A stretch of 64,000 bases of DNA from Halocynthiibacter namhaensis (GTDB taxonomy: Bacteria > Pseudomonadota > Alphaproteobacteria > Rhodobacterales > Rhodobacteraceae), in contig NZ_JWIF01000040.1 in assembly GCF_000812685.1 (NCBI RefSeq), positions 62,001-126,000 on the forward strand, read 5' to 3'. Below the pieces are notes generated by a model. That model did not search any database and was not told where the DNA came from. It saw only the letters and a list, made by a program, of their open reading frames with translations. Both the position numbers and the translations under genes were made by a program. Below are positions 8,881 through 17,064 of the stretch, one piece after another (position 1 is the stretch's first letter; each line of letters opens with the position of its first letter).

Positions 8881-10038
8881 TTAGGTTACTCTGTTAAACC
8901 ATTTTTGCGTGCGAGAACGGATGAACTTCCACAGCTCTGGTGCACCTTTTGCGACCTTCACGCCAACCCGTCGGTCGATCTGATCCATGGTGACGTCGTA
9001 GTCCTTCCATGATCCGCCACCTGCCGCCATATTTTGCAACAAGGGTTGAACGCGGTCGATAGATTTCGCAAAAACCGCATCCGGGCTTTGAGCGGCCTCA
9101 AATTCGTCCCACAACGCGCGAATTTCATGGTTTTGCGCGTCAGGAAGAAGGCCGAACAAACGTGCCGCAGCCAATTGTTCCTTAGCGTTCTGTGCCGCCG
9201 CATCAAAGTCGCCATGTATGGGGGCGTCGCCTGCGTCAACTTCGACAATGTCATGGATAATAAGCATTTGCGTGACGCGGTTGATGTTCACATTCGCCGC
9301 GGACTGATCCGCAAGGGTCGGCGCATAAAGCGCGATGTGCCAGGAATGCTCGCCAGAATTCTCGCGCCGACTGTTATTCGCGATCGGCGTGGCCCGCAAA
9401 ACAGACTTAAGCTGATCTGCCTCAAGCAAAAACGCCAAACGCTGGCCAAGGTCGGACGCGCGTTGCGTCGCAGTTAGGGTGCCATCGGTCATGTCGCGCG
9501 CATATTGCCAAAGTGCGGGCCATGCCTCGCGCAGCCAAGATGCCCGCCCTGTGCTTAAGGTTTCATTCGCGATGTCACGATGCCAGTCAATCGGTGTGTC
9601 CGGCGCAACGGTTTGAAACACGGGCTGGATGTGATCCAACATTTTCGCATATTGCGCTGTGGGCGTCGCGCAGGCTTCGAATTCAGTCCAAGTCGCGCGA
9701 AAATTGAGGGCAATATCATCCGGCAAAAGCCCATAGATCCGATCCGCTGCCAGACGTTCGTTTATCGCAACTTGTTCCCAATCATGTTTTTCATGAATCG
9801 GGTGATCACCCGCGTCGATTTCGACGATGTCATGCAGCAAAAGCATTAGAATAGCTCTGTTGATATCGACATCGGGGCCTGCGTCTGGCGCAAGGATCAG
9901 TGCAAATAACGCCAAATGCCATGAATGTTCGGCTGAGTTCTCGTGCCGGGACAGATCGATCAGGCAATTTGATCGATCAATTGATTTAAGGCGGTCAATT
10001 TCGTCAAGAAAAGCGAACTGCGCGGTCAAACGATCCAT
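8881..10038 (-). CDS. Tandem-duplicated HD-domain hydrolase (YfbR/HDDC2-like)
   Basis: Two HD phosphohydrolase domains in one 385-residue chain. Copy 1 has H-E-N-S-A-E-H-S-W-H (metal His38), L-H-D-I-V-E-I-D (His69-Asp70) and M-L-D-H-I-Q-P (Asp135). Copy 2 repeats these as R-E-N-S-G-E-H-S-W-H (His231), I-H-D-I-V-E-V-D (His262-Asp263) and S-I-D-R-V-Q-P (Asp328). Every ligand is shifted by exactly 193 residues, so the copies are in perfect register and both sites look intact. Related single-domain proteins of about 190 residues are metal-dependent 5'-deoxynucleotidases; the substrate here is unknown. Its start overlaps the previous stop (TGATG), placing it last in a three-gene leftward operon. 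Confidence 0.85.
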   Translation of the reverse strand: MDRLTAQFAFLDEIDRLKSIDRSNCLIDLSRHENSAEHSWHLALFALILAPDAGPDVDINRAILMLLLHDIVEIDAGDHPIHEKHDWEQVAINERLAADRIYGLLPDDIALNFRATWTEFEACATPTAQYAKMLDHIQPVFQTVAPDTPIDWHRDIANETLSTGRASWLREAWPALWQYARDMTDGTLTATQRASDLGQRLAFLLEADQLKSVLRATPIANNSRRENSGEHSWHIALYAPTLADQSAANVNINRVTQMLIIHDIVEVDAGDAPIHGDFDAAAQNAKEQLAAARLFGLLPDAQNHEIRALWDEFEAAQSPDAVFAKSIDRVQPLLQNMAAGGGSWKDYDVTMDQIDRRVGVKVAKGAPELWKFIRSRTQKWFNRVT

Positions 10039-10382
10039 CAGCGACCAGTCGGTTTGGCGGGTGGTCGCCCCGTGATCGCTTGGATGCTCGCGGCTTTCAC
10101 TGCTGGATCAATACGAACTGCCGCTGTCGGCGCAGGTGGCTGCGGGGCAGTTTGCCTGGCTTCCGCCGCCGCAATCGCGTCAAACTTTTGTTTCAGGAAG
10201 GCGCGGGCTTGTTCGCCGGCCAACCGAACCCGAATTTCGGTCAGAAAGGCCTCTTCCAAGGTTTGTGATGAAGCGCCAAGAACCTTGGCGACTTCATAAT
10301 ACATCCGGTCTTCACCGGTTTTCTTCATCAGCTTGACGGTATCATCAGCCAATTGCGCGGCAATATCGTCAAGTGTTGCCAT
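10038..10382 (-). CDS. Conserved small protein of unknown function
   Basis: A 114-residue protein I do not recognise by function. It is helical and charged to about residue 80 (M-A-T-L-D-D-I-A-A-Q-L-A-D-D-T, then K-V-L-G-A-S-S-Q-T-L-E-E-A-F), ending in an Ala/Pro-rich tail. No signal peptide or membrane segment. Its ATG overlaps the stop of the upstream hydrolase by one base (TGATG), and its own stop overlaps the HD gene start in the same way, so all three are translated from one message. The tight coupling is the main support that it is real. Confidence 0.8.
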   Translation of the reverse strand: MATLDDIAAQLADDTVKLMKKTGEDRMYYEVAKVLGASSQTLEEAFLTEIRVRLAGEQARAFLKQKFDAIAAAEARQTAPQPPAPTAAVRIDPAVKAASIQAITGRPPAKPTGR

Positions 10383-11035
10383 CAGCGTGTGGTCTCTGTC
10401 AGGCGACGACGCACATAAGTGTCAACGGAATCCAACATGGTATCCATGTGAGGTTCTTCAAAGAAATGGCCAGCGCCTTCAACTTCTTGGTGGGTGACGG
10501 TGATGCCTTTTTGCTCATGCAATTTGTTCACAAGCGTATGCGTGTCAGCCGGTGGGGCGACGCGGTCAGCGGTGCCATTGATCACCAATCCGGAACTTGG
10601 GCAAGGGGCAAGGAAGCTGAAGTCGTACATATTGGCCGGGGGGGACACGGACACAAATCCGGTGATCTCAGGACGACGCATCAAAAGTTGCATGCCAATC
10701 CAAGCCCCAAAGGAGAACCCAGCGACCCAACAATGTTTCGCATTGGTGTTCATAGACTGTAGATAGTCCAACGCGCTTGCCGCATCAGACAATTCGCCCA
10801 CACCTTGGTCATATTCACCCTGGCTGCGGCCAACGCCACGGAAGTTAAACCGCAACACTGTGAAGCCCATTTTATGGAACGCATAGTGAAGGTTATAAAC
10901 CACGCGGTTGTTCATCGTGCCGCCGAATTGCGGATGCGGATGCAAAACGATCGCGATTGGCGCGTCTTTTTTCTTTTGCGGGTGGTAACGGCCTTCGAGA
11001 CGGCCCTCTGGACCAGGAAAAATTACTTCGGGCAT
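10382..11035 (-). CDS. Alpha/beta hydrolase (COG2945-like)
   Basis: Serine hydrolase fold with 217 residues: H-P-H-P-Q-F-G-G-T-M at 32-41 (oxyanion region), G-F-S-F-G nucleophile elbow (Ser108), N-G-T-A-D acid region and G-A-G-H-F-F (catalytic His). The substrate is not predictable. First gene of the leftward three-gene unit; it diverges from iscR across 197 bases that hold an Irr/ICE-like palindrome 53 bases from its start. Confidence 0.88.
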   Translation of the reverse strand: MPEVIFPGPEGRLEGRYHPQKKKDAPIAIVLHPHPQFGGTMNNRVVYNLHYAFHKMGFTVLRFNFRGVGRSQGEYDQGVGELSDAASALDYLQSMNTNAKHCWVAGFSFGAWIGMQLLMRRPEITGFVSVSPPANMYDFSFLAPCPSSGLVINGTADRVAPPADTHTLVNKLHEQKGITVTHQEVEGAGHFFEEPHMDTMLDSVDTYVRRRLTETTR

Positions 11036-11087
11036 TTAAATCCTGCCTTGTTGGGCCTGGGAATAGTTGACGAATTCCCTCGGGCAT

Positions 11088-11104
11088 ATTAGAACGGTTC
11101 TAAA
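11088..11104. promoter_or_regulatory. Irr/ICE-like palindrome between hydrolase and iscR
   Basis: The 15-base palindrome TTAGAACGGTTCTAA (11089-11103), extended by a final A, matches the alphaproteobacterial iron control element TTTAGAA-N3-TTCTAAA at all but the first position. That element is bound by Irr, a Fur-family heme-responsive regulator. It could serve the iscR-suf operon (start 129 bases to the right) or the hydrolase operon. Motif match seen; regulator inferred. Confidence 0.55.
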
Positions 11105-11185
11105 CCGGATGGTGACGCTTTGTCATATGGCATGCGTTTTCATGTCGGTATCTGGTCCAATGGAAATAGGGTGCAAGCGCGCGGG

Positions 11186-11202
11186 CGTCAATCTGTTTGA
11201 CG
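11186..11202. promoter_or_regulatory. Inverted repeat just upstream of iscR
   Basis: CGTCAA (11186-11191) and TTGACG (11197-11202) are perfect inverted arms five bases apart, 30 bases before the iscR ATG. The right arm also reads as a -35 TTGACG. Position fits an operator, perhaps for IscR autoregulation, but it does not match any motif I can name with confidence. Confidence 0.4.
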
Positions 11203-11232
11203 TTTTTGGTTTAAAGTGATGCGGGAAAAGCG

Positions 11233-11691
11233 ATGAAACTGAGTACAAAAGGCCGATATGCAATGGTGGCGCTTGCAGATTTGGCGCTGCAACCGGACAA
11301 TAAGTTGACGACGCTTGCAGAAATCTCTGAGCGTCAGGGTGTTTCACTGCCGTATCTTGAACAGTTATTCGTCAAATTGCGCCGCGCTGAACTGGTGCAA
11401 TCCGTGCGTGGTCCTGGTGGTGGATACCGCTTGGCGCGTTCTGCATCCGATATTCGTGTCGTTGATATTCTGGGCGCTGTGGACGAAACCGTTTCTGCGA
11501 TGCACAAAGGGGCCGGGGCATCCGGTGCGGTATCAGGATCGCGCGCACAATCGCTGACCAACCGTCTGTGGGAAGGCCTTTCTGCCCATGTATATGTATT
11601 TCTACACCAAACCCGCTTGTCAGATGTTGTGCAAAATGACCTCGTTCCATGCCCCGCCGTTCCTGGCCTGTTTGAGGTTGTGGATGATTGA
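11233..11691 (+). CDS. iscR: Rrf2-family Fe-S regulator IscR (Rhodobacter type)
   Basis: Transcription regulator of Fe-S cluster assembly genes. The 152-residue protein has the Rrf2 winged helix (MKLSTKGRYAMVALADLAL; L-P-Y-L-E-Q-L-F-V-K-L-R-R at 39-51; G-P-G-G-G-Y-R-L at 60-67). The three clustered cysteines of E. coli IscR (92, 98, 104) are absent: that region reads H-K-G-A-G-A-S-G-A-V-S-G-S, and the only cysteine is Cys140. A single-cysteine IscR is known from Rhodobacter sphaeroides, where it still binds a cluster. First gene of the suf operon; its last eight bases overlap the next gene. Confidence 0.93.
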   Translation: MKLSTKGRYAMVALADLALQPDNKLTTLAEISERQGVSLPYLEQLFVKLRRAELVQSVRGPGGGYRLARSASDIRVVDILGAVDETVSAMHKGAGASGAVSGSRAQSLTNRLWEGLSAHVYVFLHQTRLSDVVQNDLVPCPAVPGLFEVVDD

Positions 11692-12169
11692 CTCGCGCCC
11701 GACTGAATTCTTTCAGCTGCCGATGATTGTTGTTGTCGATAGCGGGAGCACGTTTGACAGCTTTGATGCGCTATACCGCGCAACGGCGGCGATCAGGAAG
11801 CATCTGCTATCTATTGTTCCGTATTACGTTGGTCTCCACAGAAAGCCAATTTATCATATTACGACTGATAATCAACCTGAAGAGCCTGAGGTTTGCGTTA
11901 TGGTACTGGCTGGGGAGGTTGAAGATATGCTTGTGGCGTATAAGCGTAGCAGGTGGATCGTCGGACGAATATACAATCGGCTTTGCGGCTTCACGCCAGA
12001 TTATATTTCTGTAACTGGAAAGGTTCTTGCCGGGATTTATCGTTTCCTTGAAGAACCCTTGCCACCCGAATTTGAGCGCGGGTTTAAGTATTTACTTCGG
12101 GCGGATCATGCTGAGCGGCTTAACGCACAATCGACATGCAAAGCCAGAACCGTGGGAATGATTAAATGA
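11684..12169 (+). CDS. Unrecognised 161-residue protein between iscR and the cysteine desulfurase
   Basis: I do not recognise this protein. The ATG at 11684 overlaps the end of iscR by eight bases, and its TGA overlaps the start of the next gene as ATGA (12166-12169), so it fills the space between them exactly. It begins MIDSRPTEFFQLPMIVVVDS, looks soluble and alpha/beta with hydrophobic strands (M-I-V-V-V-D, E-V-C-V-M-V-L-A-G-E), and has three cysteines; no signal peptide or obvious fold motif. Codons in 11820-11890 are more A+T-rich than the neighbours. The frame is open upstream to 11588 but those codons lie within iscR. Likely a real, possibly acquired, operon member with a role linked to Fe-S assembly only by context. 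Confidence 0.65.
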   Translation: MIDSRPTEFFQLPMIVVVDSGSTFDSFDALYRATAAIRKHLLSIVPYYVGLHRKPIYHITTDNQPEEPEVCVMVLAGEVEDMLVAYKRSRWIVGRIYNRLCGFTPDYISVTGKVLAGIYRFLEEPLPPEFERGFKYLLRADHAERLNAQSTCKARTVGMIK

Positions 12170-13200
12170 AACGCGTTTATTTCGATCATAACGCCACAAC
12201 GCCTGTGCGGGTTGAGGCGCGCGACGCGATGATTGCGGCGATGGATGTGTTTGGAAATCCGTCTTCTGTGCATGGCGAAGGGCGTGCGGCTAAACGAGTG
12301 ATCGAGAACGCCCGTGGGCAGATTGCTGCGGCTTTTGGTGCGGATGGGGCTGAGATTGTCTTTACATCCGGCGCAACGGAAGCTGCGCGTTTGGCGTTGA
12401 TTGGTGGTGCATTTGCGGGTTCTGACGTTGAGCATGATTGCATCGTTGTCCACACCACGGCGTCTTTGGATGTGGATGAGAACGGCGTGATTGCCGGGCA
12501 GGCGGGTGCTGTTATGCAGGCGGCGAATTCTGAAACTGGGGTGTTGCAGGAGGTGACCGAGGGCACCTGGTTTTGTGATGCGGTTCAGATTGCGGGCAAA
12601 TCACCTTGGGCGTTTAATTGGTCTGGTGCGACGACGGCAGCGTTGTCAGCGCATAAGTTTGGCGGGCCAAAGGGCGTTGGGGCGCTTGTGTTGAAACGTG
12701 GCACTGATTTGCCAATGCCAGCACAGGGTGGTCAGGAAATGGGGCGCCGTGCGGGCACGGAAAACCTGATCGGGATTGTTGGCATGGGGGCGGCTGCTGA
12801 GGCCGCATCACGCGATCTTGAACGCGGGGTCTGGGATGAAGTTGCGAAACTTAGAACCATTCTAGAAAAAACGCTGGAAGAATCTGCGCCAGATATTATT
12901 ATAGTCGGGAAGCGCGCGAAAAGGCTTCCCAATACATCATGTTTTGCCATTCCGGGTTGGAAGGGCGAAACCCAGGTTATGCAGATGGATCTGGCTGGCT
13001 TTGCTGTCTCGGCTGGCTCTGCTTGTTCCTCTGGAAAAGTCCGTGAAAGCCGGGTTTTGCGCGCAATGAATTACGGGCCGGATGTCGCATCCTCGGCCAT
13101 TCGGGTGTCACTTGGCCCCGATAACACAGAACAAGAGGTCCTGGCGTTCGCCGAGGCCTGGATCAAAGAATACCGTCGCCAAAAAGCGCGCGCGGCCTGA
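12166..13200 (+). CDS. Cysteine desulfurase, short NifS/IscS-like form
   Basis: PLP enzyme that takes sulfur from cysteine for Fe-S assembly. The 344-residue chain has Y-F-D-H-N-A-T-T-P (5-13), the PLP lysine in S-A-H-K-F-G-G (Lys164), and the persulfide cysteine in [10 protein letters not shown] (Cys287). It is about 40-50 residues shorter than IscS/NifS, mostly between residues 85 and 130, where A-N-S-E-T-G still aligns with the usual A-N-N-E-x-G. A second, SufS-type desulfurase closes the same operon, so this is the group I enzyme. Overlaps the preceding gene by four bases. Confidence 0.93.
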   Translation: MKRVYFDHNATTPVRVEARDAMIAAMDVFGNPSSVHGEGRAAKRVIENARGQIAAAFGADGAEIVFTSGATEAARLALIGGAFAGSDVEHDCIVVHTTASLDVDENGVIAGQAGAVMQAANSETGVLQEVTEGTWFCDAVQIAGKSPWAFNWSGATTAALSAHKFGGPKGVGALVLKRGTDLPMPAQGGQEMGRRAGTENLIGIVGMGAAAEAASRDLERGVWDEVAKLRTILEKTLEESAPDIIIVGKRAKRLPNTSCFAIPGWKGETQVMQMDLAGFAVSAGSACSSGKVRESRVLRAMNYGPDVASSAIRVSLGPDNTEQEVLAFAEAWIKEYRRQKARAA

Positions 13201-13211
13201 AGGGAAAGCAC

Positions 13212-14732
13212 ATGTCCAAGGACGATTTCATTGCCAAAGATGGCGTCGAAGCAGAAACTGTTGAAGCGGTGAAAACCCTTGCTGGGACCTATAAGCACGG
13301 TTGGGAAACCGATATTGAAATGGAATATGCGCCCCTTGGCGTGAACCATGACATCGTGCGTTTGATCTCTGAGAAGAATGAAGAACCGGAATGGATGTTG
13401 GAATGGCGTCTGGCGGCGTTTGATCGTTGGCTTAAGATGGTTGAACCGGATTGGGCGATGGTTGATTACCCTGAGATCAACTTCCAGGACATCTATTATT
13501 ACGCCCGCCCAAAATCCATGGAAGTGAAGCCAAAATCCTTGGATGAGGTCGACCCAAAGCTTTTGGCGACTTATGCGAAACTCGGGATTCCCTTGAAAGA
13601 ACAGATGGTTCTGGCCGGTGTTGAAGGTGCGGAAGATTACAACCCGAATGAGCGCAAAGTTGCGGTGGATGCTGTGTTTGACTCAGTTTCCCTTGGCACG
13701 ACCTTCCAGAAGGACCTGGAAAAAGCCGGCGTGATTTTCTGTTCCATCTCAGAAGCGATCAAAACCCACCCTGAGCTTGTGAAAAAATATCTCGGTTCTG
13801 TTGTGCCCGTGACCGACAATTTCTACGCGACGCTGAACTCGGCGGTCTTTTCCGATGGGTCGTTTGTTTACATCCCTGAAGGCGTACGTTGCCCGATGGA
13901 ATTGTCCACCTATTTCCGCATCAACGCTGAAAACACCGGCCAGTTTGAACGCACTTTGATCGTTGCCGAAAAAGGGTCATATGTGTCCTATCTTGAGGGC
14001 TGTACCGCGCCGCAACGTGATGTGGCCCAGCTGCACGCCGCCGTGGTTGAAATCGTGATCGAGGAAGACGCCGAGGTGAAATATTCCACCGTTCAGAACT
14101 GGTATCCTGGCGATGAAGACGGCAAGGGCGGCATCTATAATTTTGTGACGAAACGTGCGGATTGTCGCGGTGATCGTGCGAAAATCATGTGGACCCAGGT
14201 TGAAACCGGGTCTGCGGTGACCTGGAAATACCCAAGCTGCATTCTGCGCGGCGATGACAGCCAGGGCGAGTTCTATTCCATCGCCATTGCCAACAACATG
14301 CAGCAGGCCGACACTGGCACGAAAATGGTGCATCTCGGCAAGAATACAAAGTCACGCATCGTGTCCAAGGGGATTTCAGCTGGTAAGGCACAAAACACCT
14401 ATCGCGGGCTGGTTTCGATGCATCCAAAAGCCAAGAATTCCCGCAATTTCACCCAATGTGACAGCTTGCTGATTGGCGATAAATGCGGGGCGCATACGGT
14501 GCCTTACATTGAAGTCAAAAACAATTCTTCCCGCGTGGAACATGAAGCGACGACATCCAAAGTGGATGACGACCAACTGTTCTACTGCCGCTCACGTGGC
14601 ATTGGCGAGGAAGAGGCCGTGGCCCTTGTGGTCAACGGCTTCGTGAAGGACGTTCTGCAAGCTCTGCCAATGGAATTTGCCTTGGAAGCCCAAGCGCTTG
14701 TGGCGATTTCTCTGGAGGGATCCGTTGGTTGA
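13212..14732 (+). CDS. sufB: Fe-S cluster assembly protein SufB
   Basis: Scaffold subunit of the SufBCD complex on which Fe-S clusters form. The 506-residue product has the full SufB length, including [14 protein letters not shown] (about 216-229), S-Y-L-E-G-C-T-A-P, and the C-terminal core [10 protein letters not shown]. Conserved cysteines (for example in C-T-A-P and F-Y-C-R-S-R) are present. An AAGGGAAAG stretch precedes the ATG. The last eight bases overlap the TTG start of a small membrane-protein gene whose Shine-Dalgarno lies inside sufB. Confidence 0.98.
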   Translation: MSKDDFIAKDGVEAETVEAVKTLAGTYKHGWETDIEMEYAPLGVNHDIVRLISEKNEEPEWMLEWRLAAFDRWLKMVEPDWAMVDYPEINFQDIYYYARPKSMEVKPKSLDEVDPKLLATYAKLGIPLKEQMVLAGVEGAEDYNPNERKVAVDAVFDSVSLGTTFQKDLEKAGVIFCSISEAIKTHPELVKKYLGSVVPVTDNFYATLNSAVFSDGSFVYIPEGVRCPMELSTYFRINAENTGQFERTLIVAEKGSYVSYLEGCTAPQRDVAQLHAAVVEIVIEEDAEVKYSTVQNWYPGDEDGKGGIYNFVTKRADCRGDRAKIMWTQVETGSAVTWKYPSCILRGDDSQGEFYSIAIANNMQQADTGTKMVHLGKNTKSRIVSKGISAGKAQNTYRGLVSMHPKAKNSRNFTQCDSLLIGDKCGAHTVPYIEVKNNSSRVEHEATTSKVDDDQLFYCRSRGIGEEEAVALVVNGFVKDVLQALPMEFALEAQALVAISLEGSVG

Positions 14733-15075
14733 TTTTATCTCTCAGTGGGAAGATCGGTTTCGTAACCTTGGCCGTTTGAAGTCTTGTTTGTTGGGGATAT
14801 CTCTAGCATTGTTGATTTCACTTTTCGGATCTTTTGTTGGCGCAAAGGTCAGTGTTGCAATTGCCCTTTTGTTATACTTCCCGGCTCATATGTGGCTGGT
14901 GTTAAGCTGCTTGGCTGTTGTATTGTCGCGTGAAAAGAGAGTTTGGCTTTTGGGAGAAAACTGGACCACTTTGGGGAGCTTTTTCGGGCGGCTTTTCTCT
15001 GCATTTGGGTTCTTTTGCATCGGATTCTTCTACGCATTGATGGGCAGCGCATATTTCTTGGGTCTAATGCAATGA
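14725..15075 (+). CDS. Small integral membrane protein in the suf operon (TTG start)
   Basis: A 116-residue protein with three hydrophobic segments (about 22-42, 43-69 and 92-113). It begins at a TTG (14725) inside the sufB stop region, with CTGGAGGGA seven bases upstream as a near-perfect Shine-Dalgarno. The only earlier start lies deep in sufB and lacks such a site. Its TGA overlaps the following ATG (ATGA, 15072-15075). I do not recognise the family. Overlaps on both sides argue that it is a genuine operon gene. Confidence 0.7.
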   Translation: MVDFISQWEDRFRNLGRLKSCLLGISLALLISLFGSFVGAKVSVAIALLLYFPAHMWLVLSCLAVVLSREKRVWLLGENWTTLGSFFGRLFSAFGFFCIGFFYALMGSAYFLGLMQ

Positions 15076-15383
15076 TCATCACAACCACACCCTCTATCGA
15101 AGGCAAACCCATTCGCAGCTACCACGGCATTGTCGTGGGCGAGGCGATCATGGGGGCGAATGTTGTGCGTGATGTGTTTGCGTCGATCACCGATATCGTG
15201 GGTGGGCGCTCTGGTGCTTATGAAAGCAAGCTGCAAGATGCCCGCGACACGGCCCTGCGCGAACTTGAAGAACGCGCCCATGAAAAGGGTGCAAATGCGG
15301 TGGTGGGCGTTGATCTTGACTATGAAGTTGTCGGATCATCCATGTTGATGGTTTCGGCCTCTGGCACTGCGGTGACTGTGTAA
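15072..15383 (+). CDS. YbjQ/UPF0145 family protein
   Basis: The 103-residue product matches the YbjQ family, a pentamer-forming small protein of unclear function that has been called a putative heavy-metal-binding protein. Recognisable stretches are T-T-T-P-S-I-E-G-K (4-12), [10 protein letters not shown] (21-30), G-G-R-S-G-A-Y-E (44-51) and [10 protein letters not shown]-x-x-A (57-69) before G-A-N-A-V-V-G-V-D. Length is normal. Start overlaps the previous stop (ATGA). Placement within a suf operon may hint at a metal-linked role, but this is only context. Confidence 0.9.
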   Translation: MIITTTPSIEGKPIRSYHGIVVGEAIMGANVVRDVFASITDIVGGRSGAYESKLQDARDTALRELEERAHEKGANAVVGVDLDYEVVGSSMLMVSASGTAVTV

Positions 15384-15546
15384 TTCATGAAGCAGTGGGC
15401 GGACATATCTCTTTCCTGTGACAAGGTTAACCTGGATCTGGTTGATGTTAGGGAATGCAATTGGGGCAGTGCCTGCGCTGAAATTACCCCGATCACGCCT
15501 TTTTCGCGCCATGTTTTCACTGAAAGTTACGCCTCAAGGGTGAGCA

Positions 15547-16161
15547 GTGGGAACAAACATCATGGCAATGGCCGATCAACACGATATCTTCAGCAAACGA
15601 ATTTCGCGCATCAACAAAGGCACGGGGCCAAATTTGATGGGGCAAATGTTGGTCGGGGCTGCGGACACAAGCCAGCACGGCAAACGTTCCAGCAAGAAAC
15701 ATGTGAAACGCGGATTGGTTCTGTCACGCTCTGCGGTGGGCAAACCAAAGGCACCGCTGATCGAACGTCTGTTGGGCGCGCCTTTGGCGTTGATCTTGGG
15801 CGCGGGCGCGGTCTTGATCGCCAATATCGGTGTGTTCCAGATGTATTCTGCAGGGCGCGCGCCATTGTTCGACCTGCCAGTTCAGATCGCTTCATCGTTG
15901 CAAAGCGCAAACGGCCCGTTTTGGGCGGCTTTGGCCGTCGCCACTTTGGCGATCTTGATGTTCAAAATCTTCTCAGTGACGCGCTTGATGGCCTTCGCAC
16001 TGGGGTTTGGGGCAATGATCTATGGCGAAAGCCTGTTGCAGGATCGATATCCAACGATCTGGGCACAGCTTTACGCACCACAACTGTCAACACCTGCGCC
16101 GGTCATACCGACCGAGGGCACGGATCCCGTACAACCCATCGTGGCGGCGCAAAACCTTTAA
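15547..16161 (+). CDS. Membrane protein of unknown function in the suf operon
   Basis: A 204-residue protein with a hydrophilic, basic first third (K-R-I-S-R-I-N-K-G-T, then K-R-S-S-K-K-H-V-K-R), two clear membrane segments (about 78-98 and 125-155) and a Pro/Thr-rich C-terminus. I do not recognise a function. The GTG at 15547 follows AAGGG by six bases; an ATG at 15562 is an alternative start. A longer overlapping frame from 15387 is rejected because its composition is not protein-like. It lies between YbjQ and sufC. Confidence 0.75.
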   Translation: MGTNIMAMADQHDIFSKRISRINKGTGPNLMGQMLVGAADTSQHGKRSSKKHVKRGLVLSRSAVGKPKAPLIERLLGAPLALILGAGAVLIANIGVFQMYSAGRAPLFDLPVQIASSLQSANGPFWAALAVATLAILMFKIFSVTRLMAFALGFGAMIYGESLLQDRYPTIWAQLYAPQLSTPAPVIPTEGTDPVQPIVAAQNL

Positions 16162-16308
16162 ATACCATAGAAAACCGAATGCTGCTTAGCCCGTTTCGCG
16201 GGCAATCGGCGTTTCCGCTTCACAGTAAATCCGGTCGCATTGCTGCGCGCCGGATCTTTACTTTTCTAATAACCCCGCGTGAACACACGCTGACGAAAAG
16301 AGAAAACC

Positions 16309-17064
16309 ATGCTTGAAATTAAAAATCTGCACGCTGAACTTGAAGATGACGGCAAAAAGATCCTGAAAGGTGTCGATCTGACCCTTGAGGCCGGCAAAGT
16401 GCACGCGATCATGGGGCCAAACGGTTCTGGCAAATCCACATTGTCTTACGTTTTATCAGGCCGCGCGGGTTATGAAGTGACCGAAGGCACAGCCCAACTT
16501 GACGGTGCAGATATCCTTGATATGGAAGCTGAAGAACGCGCCGCCGCAGGCCTGTTTTTGGCGTTCCAATACCCGGTTGAGATCCCAGGTGTGGGCAACA
16601 TGACTTTCCTGCGGACCGCTGTGAATTCACAACGCAAAGCACGCGGCGAAGATGAAATGTCCGCAGCTGATTTTTTGAAAGTCGTTCGCGCCAAGGCGAA
16701 AACCCTGAAAATTGACGCGGATATGCTGAAGCGCCCGGTGAATGTTGGCTTTTCTGGCGGTGAAAAGAAACGCAATGAGATCCTGCAAATGGCCATGCTT
16801 GAGCCAAAGATGTGCATCTTGGATGAAACCGATTCCGGCCTTGATGTGGATGCGATGAAGCTGGTGTCTGAAGGCGTGAACGCCCTACGTGACGAGGGGC
16901 GTTCTTTCCTGGTTATCACGCATTATCAACGCCTTCTGGACCATATCAAACCTGACGTTGTGCATATCATGGCGGAAGGTCGCATTATCAAAACCGGTGG
17001 CCCTGAGTTGGCGCTTGAAGTTGAAAACAACGGCTATGCCGACCTGTTGGCGGAGTATGCATAA
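16309..17064 (+). CDS. sufC: Fe-S assembly ATPase SufC
   Basis: ABC-type ATPase subunit of SufBCD that powers cluster formation on the scaffold. The 251-residue protein has Walker A GPNGSGKST (36-44), the SufC signature F-S-G-G-E-K-K-R-N-E (about 147-156) and Walker B I-L-D-E-T-D-S-G-L-D. A hairpin without a T-run (16189-16203) and 147 non-coding bases precede it, so an internal promoter is possible. Its TAA overlaps the sufD ATG by one base (TAATG). Confidence 0.98.
   Translation: MLEIKNLHAELEDDGKKILKGVDLTLEAGKVHAIMGPNGSGKSTLSYVLSGRAGYEVTEGTAQLDGADILDMEAEERAAAGLFLAFQYPVEIPGVGNMTFLRTAVNSQRKARGEDEMSAADFLKVVRAKAKTLKIDADMLKRPVNVGFSGGEKKRNEILQMAMLEPKMCILDETDSGLDVDAMKLVSEGVNALRDEGRSFLVITHYQRLLDHIKPDVVHIMAEGRIIKTGGPELALEVENNGYADLLAEYA

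Noticed and set aside
16189-16203. GCCCG-TTTCG-CGGGC hairpin before sufC as a terminator
   Set aside because: No T-run follows on either strand; at most a small RNA structure.
15387-16316. Plus-strand frame of 309 codons overlapping the membrane protein at 15547
   Set aside because: Rich in Arg, His, Thr and Gly without domain structure; the alternative frame gives a protein with clear membrane segments and a Shine-Dalgarno.
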